Assembly: GCF_028583425.1 (NCBI RefSeq)
Contig: NC_072796.1
Span: forward strand, 141,307,464 to 141,371,463
DNA length: 64,000 nucleotides
From: Eublepharis macularius
Taxonomy: Eukaryota > Chordata > Lepidosauria > Squamata > Eublepharidae
Reading direction: 5' to 3'
In this document: positions 21,760-33,204 of the stretch, one piece after another
Position numbering within the stretch: position 1 is the first letter of the stretch
Layout of the letters: each line of letters opens with the position of its first letter
Made by a program: the position numbers and the translations under genes
Notes under the pieces: model-generated
Databases searched by the model: none
What the model was told of the DNA's origin: nothing
What the model saw: only the letters and a program-made list of their open reading frames with translations

Positions 21760-22125
21760 GTGTGAGCCATTCTGAGTTGCCAAGAATTGCACACTATTGG
21801 AAGGCAGAAAAAGCTTCCAGGCTTCCTCGGGAGGTGGTGGGCTCTCCTTCTTTGGAGGTTTTTAAGCAGAGGATAGATGGCCATCTGACAGCAGTACTGA
21901 TTCTGAGAACCTGGGCAGATCATGAGAGGGAGGTCAGGAAGGGTTGCATCAGTGCTTAGTTCTTGTGGCCCCTTCTTACTTGCCCAGGTTACCACCTTGG
22001 GGTCAGGTAGCAGTTTTCCCCAGGCCAGTTCGGCTAGGGATCCTGACGGTGTTTTGCTATCTTCTGGGCATGGAGCAGGGGTCGCTGGGGGTGCGTGGGG
22101 GAAGGGGAGGCAGTTGTGGGGCTCA
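21760..22125 (+). mobile_element. CR1 LINE 3' end fragment
   Basis: Has CTTCCTCGGGAGGTGGTGG, GGAGGTTTTTAAGCAGAGG, ATGGCCATCTGACAGCAG and the TTAGTTCTTGTGGCCCCTTC block. Close relative of 58085-58560. Confidence 0.8.
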
Positions 22126-22554
22126 TCTAGAGGTCCTTCAGGTATGTCAGGCTTTTAAAGTAAGAACTGAAATTGAGCCTGGAAGTGAAGAGTTAGTGAA
22201 GTTGCTGTAGGAGGGGTGTATAGCCCTCGAAACAGCTATTCACAAGTAGCACATTTCATACTAATTGAAGTCACCGAGTGATCTTTAACGGGGGAGTCCC
22301 TTGTAAAGTATGTCGCAGTTGCCCTCCCTTGAAACATCACATCATCTACTATTGGGTCTTTTTTATCTGGAGATGGCGGGGATTGAACTTGGGGTCTTCC
22401 GCGTGCCAAGCAGGTGCTCTTCTGCTGAGCTGTGGCCCTACTGGGGAACCTGAGTGGATGGAGTCCTGGTGGGAAGAAAACTGACCTGGAGATCAGAGCG
22501 CACCTTCCCTATGAGGAAAAGCAATGAAATTGTTCTACCCCCCGTCAATGCTAG

Positions 22555-22860
22555 AACTTAGGGGAGTCCAATGACGTTGTTGAGTAAGCAAAAGAAGGCA
22601 TTTCTCTGTTCAAGAGAGTAATTAAATTGTGGAATTTGTTGCCGGTGGCTGTAGCGATGGCTACAAGCAGAAATGGCTTATATTCATGGAGAACCGGTCT
22701 TTCACTGGATGTTGGCCACAACAAAATAGAACCTCCATGTCCAGAGACAGGGTACCTCTGAACCAAAGTGTTGGGTCAGGGGAGGGGGGTAGAAAAAGGA
22801 AGCCGTCTTCTGGAGGCATTTGCTTGGCCACTGTGTGAAAAGGGATGCTGTAAGCCGTTT
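22555..22860 (+). mobile_element. LINE 3' UTR-like fragment
   Basis: GTGGAATTTGTTGCCGGTGG, AATGGCTTATATTCATGGAG and AACCTCCATGTCCAGAGACA are pieces of the same LINE tail seen at about 21110-21300, 17505-17640, 25750 and 35740-35990. Confidence 0.6.
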
Positions 22861-23725
22861 GATTTCCTTCAATGCAGCTACTCTGATGAGCAAAGTGAAA
22901 GTGGCAGAAGGTACTTTAGGCAACAGCGCTAAACTATTTCTCGTAGGTTAAGCTTCTTTTAGCTGTGCAATAATATCACCTCCTGCAGCATGAGCAGATG
23001 GTACTCTTCCAGGAAATCAGCCTTAACCCCTCCTCCCCAGCACCTTCATCTTGTCTTGACCAGACTCCTGGCAGCAGTTTAAACGGCACGCCCTCCACAG
23101 CAATGTGGGTGACAACTAATTTTTTGGCTTGTTGGAATAAAGCAAAGTGCCAAGTTCCATAAAAGGAACCAGAGGGAACCTATCTGTTCTGCACAGCTCC
23201 CAGTTTGACTTGGAAACTGTTATCTGCACGGCCCGTTCTCTTAGCTCTTTGCATGCAATCCATTTCAGGGTTGGTCCTACCTTCCCACACGCAGCAGGCA
23301 CTCGGCCTGGTGCTTTCGCCCTTGGCTTTTAGGCACCAGGCAAGGGCCCCTAACTATTGTGGGGCTGGCTATTTTTTCGTTTCCCAGCCTGTGGCTCGTG
23401 CCCTCCCCCCAGAACCTATTAAATTGTGGTGTCACTTGCTTCATTTGTACAATTTAATGGGTGTGGGGTGATTTTAACATTTTAAATTCAAACAGTAATC
23501 TCTTGAAAAAGTGGGATAACAGTAACTTCCATCATAGTAACTAGTACATACCAGGAGGGGGCAGGCAGCTCAAAGTTCGTTGTAGTTAAATAGACCACAG
23601 TGAAGTGCACTGTATACTTTAACCTCTCTCAAAAGGGGTCCTTCAATGTTTTGATTTTTTTTTTCAACTACCTGAAACTAGGTAGGAGAAACTACCAAAC
23701 TGTTCAACGGGCAGATGGATAGGAG

Positions 23726-24116
23726 CAGGACTCATTTTGAGGGGGAATGCACAGGAACGCAGTTCTGGCAGTTCCCCAAAGAGGTCACATGTCAGGTGGC
23801 CCCGCCCACCTGACTCGGCCCTTTTGGGCCCGTTTCAACCTGGATCGGTCCTCTGACGGGTGATGGATCACTCTCCCACTCAGCAGCAGCCAATCCTGGC
23901 CATTTTAGGCCCCTTTTTGGCCATATTCAGCCCTTTTTTGCCATTTGGGCCCCATTTCGGCCCTGAATGGCCAGGTCCAAAACGGCCAGGATAGGTGATG
24001 TCAGGGGGTGTGGCAAACACAGATCAGTTGTGCTAATGACACACTTCCGGTGATGGCAAGGGGTGTGGCATATGCTAATGAGTTCCTCCAGCTCTTTTTC
24101 TACAAAATGACCCCTG
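23726..24116. mobile_element. hAT-type nonautonomous transposon
   Basis: 391 bp from CAGGACTCATTTTG to CAAAATGACCCCTG with a perfect 8-bp duplication GATAGGAG (23718-23725 and 24117-24124). The termini are imperfect inverted repeats. The interior is GC-rich with repeated GGCCC blocks. Confidence 0.87.
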
Positions 24117-24399
24117 GATAGGAGCATCAATGAAACATAGGAGGGGCAGCCACTCTGGGAATTATTTGTCCAGCTCCAACTGATTTGGAGGGGTGAGGGG
24201 CTACCTGCAACCGGGATCCACTGTTGCTTCTCCCCCCCACCCCCCGCTGCCATTATCTGCTTTAAGAAATCCATTGCTTAATCTAAGAGTTCAGTGGCGA
24301 TTCAAACTGCAGTTCAGTATGCAACTTTTAGCAACACAGCACTCAGCAAATTGGTTCAGTAATTATCTTTAAGAATGTAAGAAAAGCATGCTAGATCAG

Positions 24400-25345
24400 T
24401 CGAAAAGAGCAAGAGCCAGTAGCACCTATAAGACTAACAAAGTTTGTGGTAGGGTATAAGCTTTTGTGGGTCACAGCCAGGGCCGTATTAACCCACAGCT
24501 GGGCCCCTAGGCTTTCAGGTATTTCAGGCCCCCTCCAGCACTTCAATCTTTCACCCTGCTACAGCTGACAGCCTGACCCTGGTACGGCAGGCAGGCACTA
24601 GACCACAGTACGTAGCCCTATATCCATTTTGAGGGTCTCCCGAAGAATTCTATATTCACATTTTATTGCATGAGAACTCTTCAGGAAAGCACATTTTGGG
24701 GGTATAATTGTTCAATACTTAAATATTCTGAAGCGACTAATTTTTAATTATTAAAATATACATAATTTATGAATAATTTTTTTAGTATGTGTTTCACTTC
24801 AATAAGGAAGCAGTTAATTATCTTATTAATATAAGAGGATTGTAATTTATGTGGGGGGGTGCCTCAGCTAAAAAAAAATTGACAGGCCCCTAGGCTTTGG
24901 CCTAGTCAGCCTGATGAATAATAATGCCCTGGTCACAGCTCACTTCTTCAGTATCTAACTCTTACTCCGTATCTGAAGTAGAGACTCTGGATAGTTATCT
25001 CATTACGGGAGCTAACTGCCTTTCAGGCATTCCACTCAGATTCAGCTATGGAGGGGAGGGGTTACACCCTGCCTGGATTGCGCACGCCACCTCTTTCATA
25101 ACTTTTGCAACTGATTTTGCATCTACTCCCCCCTCCCCTCACCACATATATCTCTGGCCAGTTTTCTTCATACCCTCCATGCATCTGACAAAGAGAGCTG
25201 TGACTCGAAATTTTATGTTCCAATAAAGCTGGCTAGTCTTCAAGGTGATACTGGACTCTTTACTATTTTATACAAATTTTGTTAATCTTTAAGGGGCTAC
25301 AGGATTCTTGCTCTTTTCTACTGCTACAGACAAACATGGCTACCC
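24400..25345. mobile_element. Decayed Penelope-like type 2 copies with a nested hAT insertion
   Basis: Family sequence appears at 24408-24477 (AGTAGCACCTATAAGACTAA, TATAAGCTTTTGTGGGTCAC), continues at 24940, and again at about 25180-25345 (CATCTGACAAAGAGAGCTGT, then ACAAACATGGCTACCC). A hAT-type element interrupts it at 24478-24931. 24960-25180 holds no recognisable feature. Confidence 0.65.
24478..24931. mobile_element. hAT-type nonautonomous transposon
   Basis: 454 bp beginning CAGGGCCGTATTAA and ending GCCCTG, with a perfect 8-bp duplication GTCACAGC (24470-24477 and 24932-24939). The 8-bp duplication and CAGGG termini are classic hAT features. Confidence 0.85.
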
Positions 25346-25489
25346 AAGAGTATTTTGCTTTATCTGTCCTGATCCTATTTGCAAACAATTTCATCTGTTG
25401 CCCCTGAGTGGTAATATTGTGGGAGAGGGAGGAAAAAACTCCCTCTCCCCACTTTCTCCACCCCATGCAATTTTATCAAGCTCTGCCAT

Positions 25490-25770
25490 CTTCCTCCTTT
25501 GTCTGGTTTTCAACAGCAAAGTCCAAGATTCTTCAGCCCTTCCCCGGATAAAAGGTCCTCCAACCCCTTAATCTTGGTTGCCCTCTTCTGTATTTTTTCC
25601 AGCTCTGCAATGTCCTTTTTGAGAGACACTGACCAGAACTGAACAAATGAGTCCCCTAACAATTCTCAGCCTAGAGTTTGCCCATTTTACTGCTGTGGCA
25701 CTGAGCTGTCCACTATAACCCCAAGATCGTTTTTGCTCAATTCTTGCAGTAACTAAATAGAACCTCCATG
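25490..25770 (-). mobile_element. CR1 LINE fragment
   Basis: Minus-orientation CR1 3' region: TTGGTTGCCCTCTTCTGTA, TTTTTCCAGCTCTGCAATGT, GACCAGAACTGAAC. Confidence 0.7.
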
Positions 25771-25779
25771 TTTAGAGGC

Positions 25780-26809
25780 AGTAGCCCACACAATACCAGC
25801 TGCTTTGGACCAACAGCAGGGGAGCACTTCCTAGCAGAATCTTGTATGTAGAAAAACGGACCTCTGGTCTGCTCTAACTGTAGGGCCTCATGGTTGAACA
25901 AAAAAAAATGTATTCCCCCTCCCTCCCCAATTTAGGGCAGTAGTACTTTTGCACAGGAAAACAGCAGCGGCCTCCATCTCCTCCTTAAGGCGTGTTCTTG
26001 GCTGTTGAGTGAGACAACTTGACTCTCCCAGCTCATATCCTGGAAATCGAGTTCGTCTCCAAGGTGCCACTGGACCAGAATCTTGGCACCAAAGCAATTT
26101 TTTTTCTTGGTGCATAGCTAGACCCGGGGGGGGGGGGGGGAAATCCAAATTACAGTTCCTACTACAACTGACTGACCAGAAGGGAGAAGCTATAAAAGCA
26201 ACATTTGGGTCCAGCAGCACCTTAAAGACCAACTAGATTGCCAGGATCTGAGCTGGTATAAACAGGTGTCAGAGGTTTCCAAGTTATGGCCGAGGCGAGT
26301 TGCTCAGGGGCAGCGGCCAGGAGCGCCGGTCCACAGGTGCGGTTTGTGTTCTCTCCTGCGTGGCGGCTTCCAGCCGTCGAATGCCTTCGGTTATCTCCCT
26401 CCACCCCCCGAGTCTATTTCAGTCTAAACGAGCACCTATTTTGGACGACTCCACGCCCCTGGCACCTAGTTTGAAATCCTAGACGCGCAGGGAGCCACCA
26501 GCCCAGCTCTGCCCTGACAGCTTCCACGGAGCACTTTCGTTTTTAAAAGGACGACACCAAAAGCATGAGAAAACGGGAGTTTACTGAGCCCAAACCTCAA
26601 ACACTCCGGGCCCGCTTCCACCCCCAACCATTGCAAACGCGTGCAAGCCCCCTCTCCCCGCCCCCCTCAACGCGTAACCGTATCAATAAACAGCAGCAGC
26701 GGCGGAGAAACGTCCCTTCCAACTTCTGCAAACGGAACGAACGGGGCCAGGACGGGCCCCAGCGGCGCGCGAGAGGCTGGCGCCGGCTCCCCCGACGGGC
26801 GCTGCCCCT
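25780..26809. other. Intergenic DNA downstream of the sHSP gene
   Basis: Contains a G14 run at about 26127-26140 and a Penelope-like scrap (CAGCAGCACCTTAAAGACCA, 26212-26240). AATAAA on the minus strand (TTTATT) is not obvious near the stop; CAATAAACAG at 26681 is on the wrong strand. No gene seen. Confidence 0.5.
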
Positions 26810-27490
26810 TCAGGGCGCGGCTGCTGCGTCCGGGGCCCCTCCGGCGTCCTCCGGGCTGGCGGGCAGCGCGGCCTTCCTCTCCGCGACGGGCGAGCCGGGC
26901 GCCCTGGCGACGGTGACGGGGATGGTGCGGGCCTCGGCGGGCGGCAGGGCCAGGCGCGGCGCCTCCACGCAGAGGCGCGGCCCGTCCAGGGTGCAGGCCA
27001 CCGCCTCCAGGTTGGCGTCGTCGGGCAGCAGCACCTCCTTGCGCACCTCGCGGTACTCGTGCGAGACGCAGCCGTCGGCCGCCTCCGCCTTCTTCTCCCG
27101 CCGGGCGCGCACCGTCAGCCGCCTCCCCTCCAGCTTGACCGACAGCTCCTCCGGCGCGAAGCCGGCCACGTCCAGGGAGAAGCGGTAGCTGCCGCCCTCG
27201 TCGCTGCTGCTGCTGCTGCCGCGGGGCCCGGCCTCGACGGGCGTCCCGGGCCGGCCCTTGACGCGGGTCCGGCAGCTCTCGCGGCCGGCCCAGAGCGGCG
27301 GGTAGGGGTCGTCCAGCGCGGCGCGCATCCGCTCGATCTCCTCCAGGTGGCTCTGCATGTGGCTGGCCAGCTGGTCCAGCAGGCTGTGTGGCGGCAGCCT
27401 CACGGGCACGTACTCGATCGCCTCCCGGCCGGACATCCACGGCGGGGGGTGGCTGCCGCGGAGCCGCTCCTCCCGGGACCACCTCGCCAT
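26810..27490 (-). CDS. Small heat-shock protein, HSP30/HSP25-like, intronless
   Basis: A 226-residue ATP-independent chaperone that would bind unfolding proteins as oligomers in the cytosol. Residues about 100-192 form the alpha-crystallin domain: YRFSLDVAGFAPEELSVKLE (102-121), the GRRLTVRARR strand, a KEVLLPDD turn (151-158) and LCVEAPRL. It ends in the I-x-V type anchor IPV at 190-192, followed by an Ala/Pro-rich tail. The N-terminal arm (1-99) has a PPPW segment, an amphipathic stretch LLDQLASHMQSHLEEIERM and a serine run. The ATG at 27490 was chosen because MARWSREER begins the conserved part; the frame stays open upstream but that part is low-complexity and unlike the family. The gene is in a GC-rich island (about 26650-27780). 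It resembles HSP30C/HSP25 proteins of birds, amphibians and fish, which mammals lack; the exact orthologue name is uncertain. Confidence 0.88.
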   Translation of the reverse strand: MARWSREERLRGSHPPPWMSGREAIEYVPVRLPPHSLLDQLASHMQSHLEEIERMRAALDDPYPPLWAGRESCRTRVKGRPGTPVEAGPRGSSSSSDEGGSYRFSLDVAGFAPEELSVKLEGRRLTVRARREKKAEAADGCVSHEYREVRKEVLLPDDANLEAVACTLDGPRLCVEAPRLALPPAEARTIPVTVARAPGSPVAERKAALPASPEDAGGAPDAAAAP

Positions 27491-29014
27491 GGCCGGCGGG
27501 CGGGCGGGCGGGCGGGCGGGGGCGCTCGCACCTAAGCCACCGGCAGCCGGGATCCGCCGGCGCCGTCGAGCTGCTGCCTGGGCCCGCGCAAGGACGCGCC
27601 TGGCGCTCCCGGGCGAGGTGGGGCGATCGGGGCGCGCGGGAATCCGCTTGCTCCCCTGGGGCGCTGCAGCCGCGTTTGCAAGAGGGCTCGCTGCGCCGCC
27701 CGCCCGACGTTGGGCACGAGCGCCCGGGAAGCGCAACACTGTAACCCCGGGCGCGCTCGCACCGGCCGTGCTTCTGCTTTGCAAAAAGGCGACGCCTTTG
27801 CAGCCGCGTCTTTTAAAAGGCGCGAATGCGGTGCAACGGGATATCTTTTTAATCGGTGCATAAATTGCGGGAGAGGGATATCCAATTGCTAGCGTATTGC
27901 AAACGCGCGCGCACACACACAAAAGAGTGCAGAAAGCATAGCAAAAGTCCGTCTTTGGGTGACTTCCGAGGTCTGTTCGAAGTTGCAATGTGATTGTGCA
28001 GCAAGATGATTGCGCACGCTGCAAGGGCGGGCTCCAACTGTACAAAAAGTTGGAGCTTTTTGTACAGTTGCATAAAATATACCTAGTTGCTCTGAATATC
28101 AGTAGTTTAATCTCATTGCATGTGCGCAATTATTATGGGACTTTGTGCTTTTTGCACCGATCTTACCGGAATAGGCTGTGTTGCAGCCTGGGTGCTAAGA
28201 GGTGTGTGAGAAGTTGGCTTCTTGGCCGTCGTCACTGAAAGAGTGAACGACAAGATACGGTTATGGGCCTGCGGAAAAGACTGTCACTGTAATCCTAAAA
28301 CCACTTTCCTGGGAGTAAATCCTACTGGATGGACCTGAATAGGATTCTGAGTAGAACTGTTTAGGGTTCCTCTTTATTTTAAAAGTATGGGCAAATGCAG
28401 GTTTGGTAATATACATCAATTGGTCTAAGAAGTTGCCTGTTTGTTGCCAAAAATTCTTACTCCTCTGAACACGTGCAGGGTTCTGTTCGGAGAGACAAAA
28501 AAGAGCCAAGGGAGACGTTCGTTTGAGCATGTGCAAAATATTTTTCCAGGGGAAGTATAATCCATTTTTTAAAATATTAAAAAACAGGTCTCTCAGGAGA
28601 GACTGTTTCCAGGCATGCGCAGTAAACTGCATAGGGGGGAATGAGAAAGATTGCCAGCTTATCAGGAAACAAAAACAGAGAGTCTGTTGTGCCACTTGAT
28701 TTGCCTTTGGATCACCATGTTCTTCTAAAAGAGCATCATGCGCTGATTCTCACATTGTAGGGCCACATCCTGTCTTACTTTTGTGCAACACCCCTCCCAC
28801 CTGCCGACTGGGATAAAAAAGACTCAAGTCTCCATTCCTACTTGCATCTAGTGAAGTGAGCTGGAATCATGAACGCTTATACTCTGGGAAACTGTTGGTC
28901 ATTTTTTAAAGGTGCTACTGGACTCCAACCTTGACGCCAGCCTTGCCATCTGCTGCAGACCAAGAGAGATACCTGCTTAACTGAAACGAATTCCCTTAGA
29001 TTAAACCGCAGTTA
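27491..29014. other. Region upstream of the sHSP gene
   Basis: 27491-27880 is GC-rich with a GGGC run at the start (27495-27525) and should hold the promoter. A TTCGAAG heat-shock-like half palindrome at about 27977 is too weak to call. 28260-28370 resembles a decayed MITE (AATCCTA ... TAGGATTCTGAG). The rest is unrecognised. Confidence 0.45.
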
Positions 29015-29315
29015 ATAAGCAGCAGTACTGCACCCCAAGCTCTGCTCACGACCTGAGTTCGATCCTGGCGGAAGCCGGGTTCAGGTAGCCAGCTCAAGGT
29101 TGACTCAGCCTTCCATCCTTCCGAGGTCGGAAAAATGAGTACCCAGTTTCCTGGGGGTAAAGTGTAGATGACTGGGGAAGGCAATGGCAAACCACCCCAC
29201 AACAAAAAGTCTGCCAAGAAAACGTCGTGATGCGACGTCTCCCCATGGGTCAGTAATGACTCAGTGCTTGCACAGGGGACTACCTTTACCTTTTTACCTA
29301 AACCACAACTAAAGG
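29015..29315 (+). mobile_element. tRNA-derived SINE with LINE-like tail (MIR/THER-like layout)
   Basis: B-box-like GAGTTCGATCCTGG, core TTGACTCAGCCTTCCATCCT and AAATGAGTACCCAG, then GGCAATGGCAAACCACCCC, GTCTGCCAAGAAAACG and the end ACTACCTTTACCTTTTTA. Confidence 0.75.
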
Positions 29316-29692
29316 CCCAGCCCTGCCTTTTCAAAATGATTATTTTACTTTAGTGATGCAAAGAAATGCTCAGAGCATTCCTCCGAGGCTGGATCTCCAC
29401 ATGATGTGGTAGAGCCTCAAAGCAGCAGAACGTCCTCTACCACATTTGGGGATATCTTTGAATGCTTTTTGCTTTTCTGACTTTGAAGGTATAGGTTTCT
29501 ACTTTTGAATGATGTTGTAATGACTTTTTAGCCATTGAATGAAAAGGTATCATAAAAACTAAGCCTCTCTGCAAGTAGAAAACTAGTACTGCAGGATTGA
29601 GGCTAGACTAGAAACCCATTGATGTGCTAATTTTCTACTTGCAGGGAGTTTGTTATTAACTCAGAAATGGTATCCCTCACCCATCCTGGAGA

Positions 29693-30472
29693 TAGATCCA
29701 GAGGAGTTAGCCGTGTTAGTCTGTAGTAGCAAAATCAAAAAGAGTCCAGTAGCACCTTTAAGACTAACCAATTTTATTGTAGCATAAGCTTTCGAGAATC
29801 AAGTTCTCTTCGTCAGATGCATGGTACAGAAACTGGTCAAATATAGAAGAGGAGGGGGGAGGAGAGAGAAGATGCAGTTAGGGGGGGAGAGGGAGGGTGC
29901 AACCAAAACATTCCTTTGCTAGTAAATGTAAACATCTCCTTTTGGTGTGGGGGTCAGTTGGGTGAGGCTTCAAAGGAGTTTGCCCTGTTAGTTTGCAGCA
30001 GTAAAACAGCTAGACCATCCAATTCCTATGTAGTATAAGCCTTCGATAACCACAGCTCTCCCCGTCAGATCCATCTGACAAAGAGAACTGTGGTCCCCGA
30101 AAGCCCACGCCAGGCGCCACTGGGCTCCCCCAGACCCCGCCTCTGTAAAGGAAATCTGTTACCTGTGATAATGTGATAACCATTCATAGTCCCTATTCAG
30201 TCCCAGCTTGACAGAGTCAAATTTGCATATGAATTCTGCTGAATTGGAAGCATCGCCAAAAGGAGATGTTTACATTTACTAGCAAAGGAATGTTTTGGTT
30301 GCACCCTCCCTCTTCTCCCCCCCCCAACTGCATCTTCTCCCCTCCTCTCCCCCCTTCTATATTTGACCAGTTTCTGTACTATGCATCTGACGAAGAGAAC
30401 TTGATTCTCGAAAGCTTATGCTACAATAAAATTGGTTAGTCTTAAAGGTGCTACTGGACTCTTTTTGATTTT
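29693..30472. mobile_element. Long palindromic hammerhead-bearing element (Penelope-like type 2)
   Basis: 780 bp with perfect 12-bp duplications CCATCCTGGAGA (29681-29692 and 30473-30484). The arms (about 29705-29945 and 30253-30472) pair over about 220-240 bp. The middle carries an older diverged copy of the same repeat (about 29980-30130). In this copy helix II is GAGAA/TTCTC, so pairing is kept with a sequence different from the 10.9 kb copy. Confidence 0.87.
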
Positions 30473-30954
30473 CCATCCTGGAGAGATGCAGTCCATTCTA
30501 CCACTGTGCTGTAGGACACACAAGAAGAAACATGGGCCTTCTCTATTATATGACTATTTGGGAGAAATAGACAAACTGCATAGTTCAGAGGGGAAGGAAC
30601 AGGTTATCCTTGACAAATCCTGTTGAAATAAATGGGAACTGTGCAGGACTGTGGCTACAGTTAATCAGTTTTGGTGACAAGTTAGGTAGTGATTTGAAAT
30701 TTCTGCTCATTACATAGCCATGGGGGTGTCGATGATGTGGAAATTGGAAAATTTTCCAGCACCCTAAAGATTTAGCATATGTATTTTGATGTTTTTTGTA
30801 ACAAAACTTTTAAAGTAATGTATATTCATGTTCCAACAACAACAAACACGTTAATTGAAATCTTCCATTATTTCTTGTGGTTTGAATGTTCAATTCAAAC
30901 AAATTCAAAGCCTTACATGGAAATTATTTTTATTGGAAAATCTCTTGTAAAAAA

Positions 30955-32560
30955 AAAAGGCAGCATCTGTGCAAAATCAAACCTTTCCAAACCTGTAAAC
31001 TTCACACAAGTTGCCTTGTGTGATTTCACACCTCTGATGACTCAAGAATTCACTTTATGCATATGAAAAAGACGATGAAAACTTAAGCTATAGTAAATCT
31101 TAGTCCAGGGGTCCCAAACGTGCCTCTGAGCATCATGGCACCCACCACCATTTTTTCTGATGTACCCACCAAGTACTTGAGCGGGTAGGGCCAGGCGGGG
31201 CTTTTGCTCAGCAGAACTTCTGCAGCAATCCTGGAATGAGTCAACTCTGGACTTACTCAGGAGGCAGACGTTTCACTCTCAGGTCTGACCACTCACCTTT
31301 ATGTTGCCCCCACAACACCAAAAGGAATAATGGTGGAGTCGCATAGGACAAGACTGATTTTGACACAATTCACATTGAGAGACATGAAAATATAGCAGAT
31401 GACTTGTCAAGGCTAGAATAACCTGTATATATATATAGTGTGTGTGCGAGTGCGTGCGCACACATACACACACACTTTTTGGCTTGTGTGTGTTCATTCT
31501 GTAGTATAAGTTCCAAGCAAATTGAATGTACTGTTGTAAATGGTTTAATTTATTCACTGCATAAAATAAAATTTTTACATAGATATGTTTTACTTGTTCC
31601 ATTGTCCAGTAGAGAATTGAAAAAAATCTCTCCTGGAGCAATGAGTTCCACAGAAGGAGGGAGCATGACATTCATCCCCCAAAGTCCCACCTCCCTTCCT
31701 CCGCACTGAACAAATCCTGCTGAGATCCAAATGATTGTCAGCCAATCAGAGCCCATGGAAGCCCATTGGATTGGGGGGGAGGGGAAGCAAGCCCCCATTT
31801 CAAAAGAGGAGGAACCCCCCCCCCCAACCAGGTAGGGACTTGGGAGACTCAGAGTGTCAAGATTAGACAAGATTTTTATATGGGTTTTTTAAAATAGGTT
31901 TAAAGCTTATTTTTCGGTGATCAATATGAGAGCTGCTGTAGCACAGTAGTTGCGGGGTTTGGCTGTGAACCTGGATAGCCCGGTTGCAGATCGTGGCGGT
32001 TGCAGACAGTGGAAGAGCAGGATCGAGTCCGGCGGCGGCGCTTGAGAGACCCGCCCGACTTCCCGGGTCGAGGCTGCCCAGGCTCAGAGACGAGCCGCGC
32101 CAGCAGTCTCTCCGGGGGGCCGCAGGAGGGCTCCGGACGGGGCGGGCGGCTCCTGCGCTCAGGCCGCCGCCTCCTCTCCTCCGCCCGGGCTGCCCTCGGC
32201 GGCCCCTCGGATGGGCACGAGCGGCTTCTCGGGCGGCGGCCCGACACGGGGCCTCGATGCGCAGCCGCCCGCCGGTGCCCAGGGCGCCGCTCACGCCCTC
32301 TCGCTCCTCGGCGTCGTCGGGCAGCAGCAGCTCGCGGCTCCCCTGGCGCCGCTCGCGGGACCAGCAGCCCTCCTCGCCGCGGCTCTCCCGCGCCCGCTCG
32401 GCCGCCCCCCGCAGCCGGCGCCCCTCCGGCGTCCCCGCCAGCTCCTCCGGCGCGGCGGCGCCCCGTCCAGCCCAGCTCCGGCCCCCGGCGGCGCGGCCCC
32501 AGCAGGCTGCCCTGCAGCTCCAGGTACGGCATGTCCATCGCGCCCCTTCTGTCGCCGCCG
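30955..32560. repeat. Left arm of a long inverted duplication
   Basis: Reverse-complement match to about 54400-56347. Several predicted frames are identical between the arms (for example the 130-codon frames at 31279-31671 and 55635-56027). Identity is very high from 30960 to about 32460, then falls with indels. The arm contains a sHSP-like pseudogene, CA/TA simple repeats near 31424-31470 and a fragment resembling a hAT end near 31106-31250. Confidence 0.88.
31995..32540 (-). pseudogene. sHSP-like copy, left inverted arm, disrupted
   Basis: GC-rich stretch homologous to the intact sHSP gene near 27 kb. A start-like MDMPYLELQG is at 32538. The alpha-crystallin-like pieces (APEEL, EGRRLRGAAERARES, ELLLPDDAEEREG, GGRLRIEAP) lie in a different frame from that start, so no single frame spans the gene. 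Compared with the right-arm copy it lacks about 100 bp in the N-terminal region. The C-terminal half is almost identical to the right-arm copy in inverted orientation. A + strand 363-codon open frame through the same DNA is a GC-rich shadow. A fragment of a tRNA-type SINE head abuts it at about 31929-31990. Confidence 0.7.
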
Positions 32561-33204
32561 CCGTTCCCGCGGCTCCGGCAAAGGCTCTGGCGCTGCGCCT
32601 CCGCTTCTCGGTTCGAGGCCTGCGGCTGGCGCGCCTCCTTTTATCCCCGGCCAGGCTGAGCCCTGCCGACCCGCCGGCAATCGGCCTCCGCCGCAGCGCT
32701 CAAGGGCAGGAGGGAGGAGCCCGAGCCTGCGCCCGCCGCCGCCGCCCGCCCGAAGCCCCCGGCGCTTTCGACGGCAGCGTCCGGCTCGTCCTCCGAGACT
32801 CGGCCGCAAGGCGGGCGCCCGACGCGGACTCGCCGCCCGGGCCGAATCCAGGCTTGTCTGAACGGAGACAGCAGGGCCTTCCCTTCGGGGGCGTTGCGCT
32901 GCCGCCGCCGCCTCTCCGTCGGCCTGGGCAGCCCCTGGCGCAACAGAGCGACGCGCCTTGCACGGGGAGCAGCCCGCCTGAGAAGAGCCTCTGCCCGGAT
33001 TCTCAGGGGAGCAGTAGAAGAGCCAGATGCGGGTCCGGTGGCGCCTTCAAGACCAACCGGATTTCAAGAGTCTGAACTTTCGAGAGCCAGAGCTCGGCCA
33101 AAGCGCCTACTTGGGAAGTCTCGTCGGCCTTTGCGTGCTGTGGGCCCCGGATCTTGCTCTTAGACTGCGGACCCACGCAGCTACCCATCTGAAACTCTCT
33201 GCCA

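Noticed and set aside
26565-27188. 207-codon + strand frame and others opposite the sHSP gene
   Set aside because: Antisense shadows of a GC-rich coding region; no domain content.
27960-27985. Heat-shock element upstream of the sHSP gene
   Set aside because: Only TTCGAAG-like partial units; three well-spaced nGAAn blocks are not present.
27491-28129. Upstream extension of the sHSP frame to 439 codons
   Set aside because: The extra N-terminus is unlike any sHSP and includes promoter-like GC-rich DNA; the ATG at 27490 starts the conserved part.
30779-31066. 95-codon + strand frame
   Set aside because: AT-rich sequence partly inside the inverted arm; its twin arm does not keep it.
31984-33075. 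363-codon + strand frame in GC-rich DNA
   Set aside because: It overlaps the minus-strand sHSP-like pseudogene, is Arg/Pro/Ala-rich in every frame, and its twin in the right arm is a shadow too.
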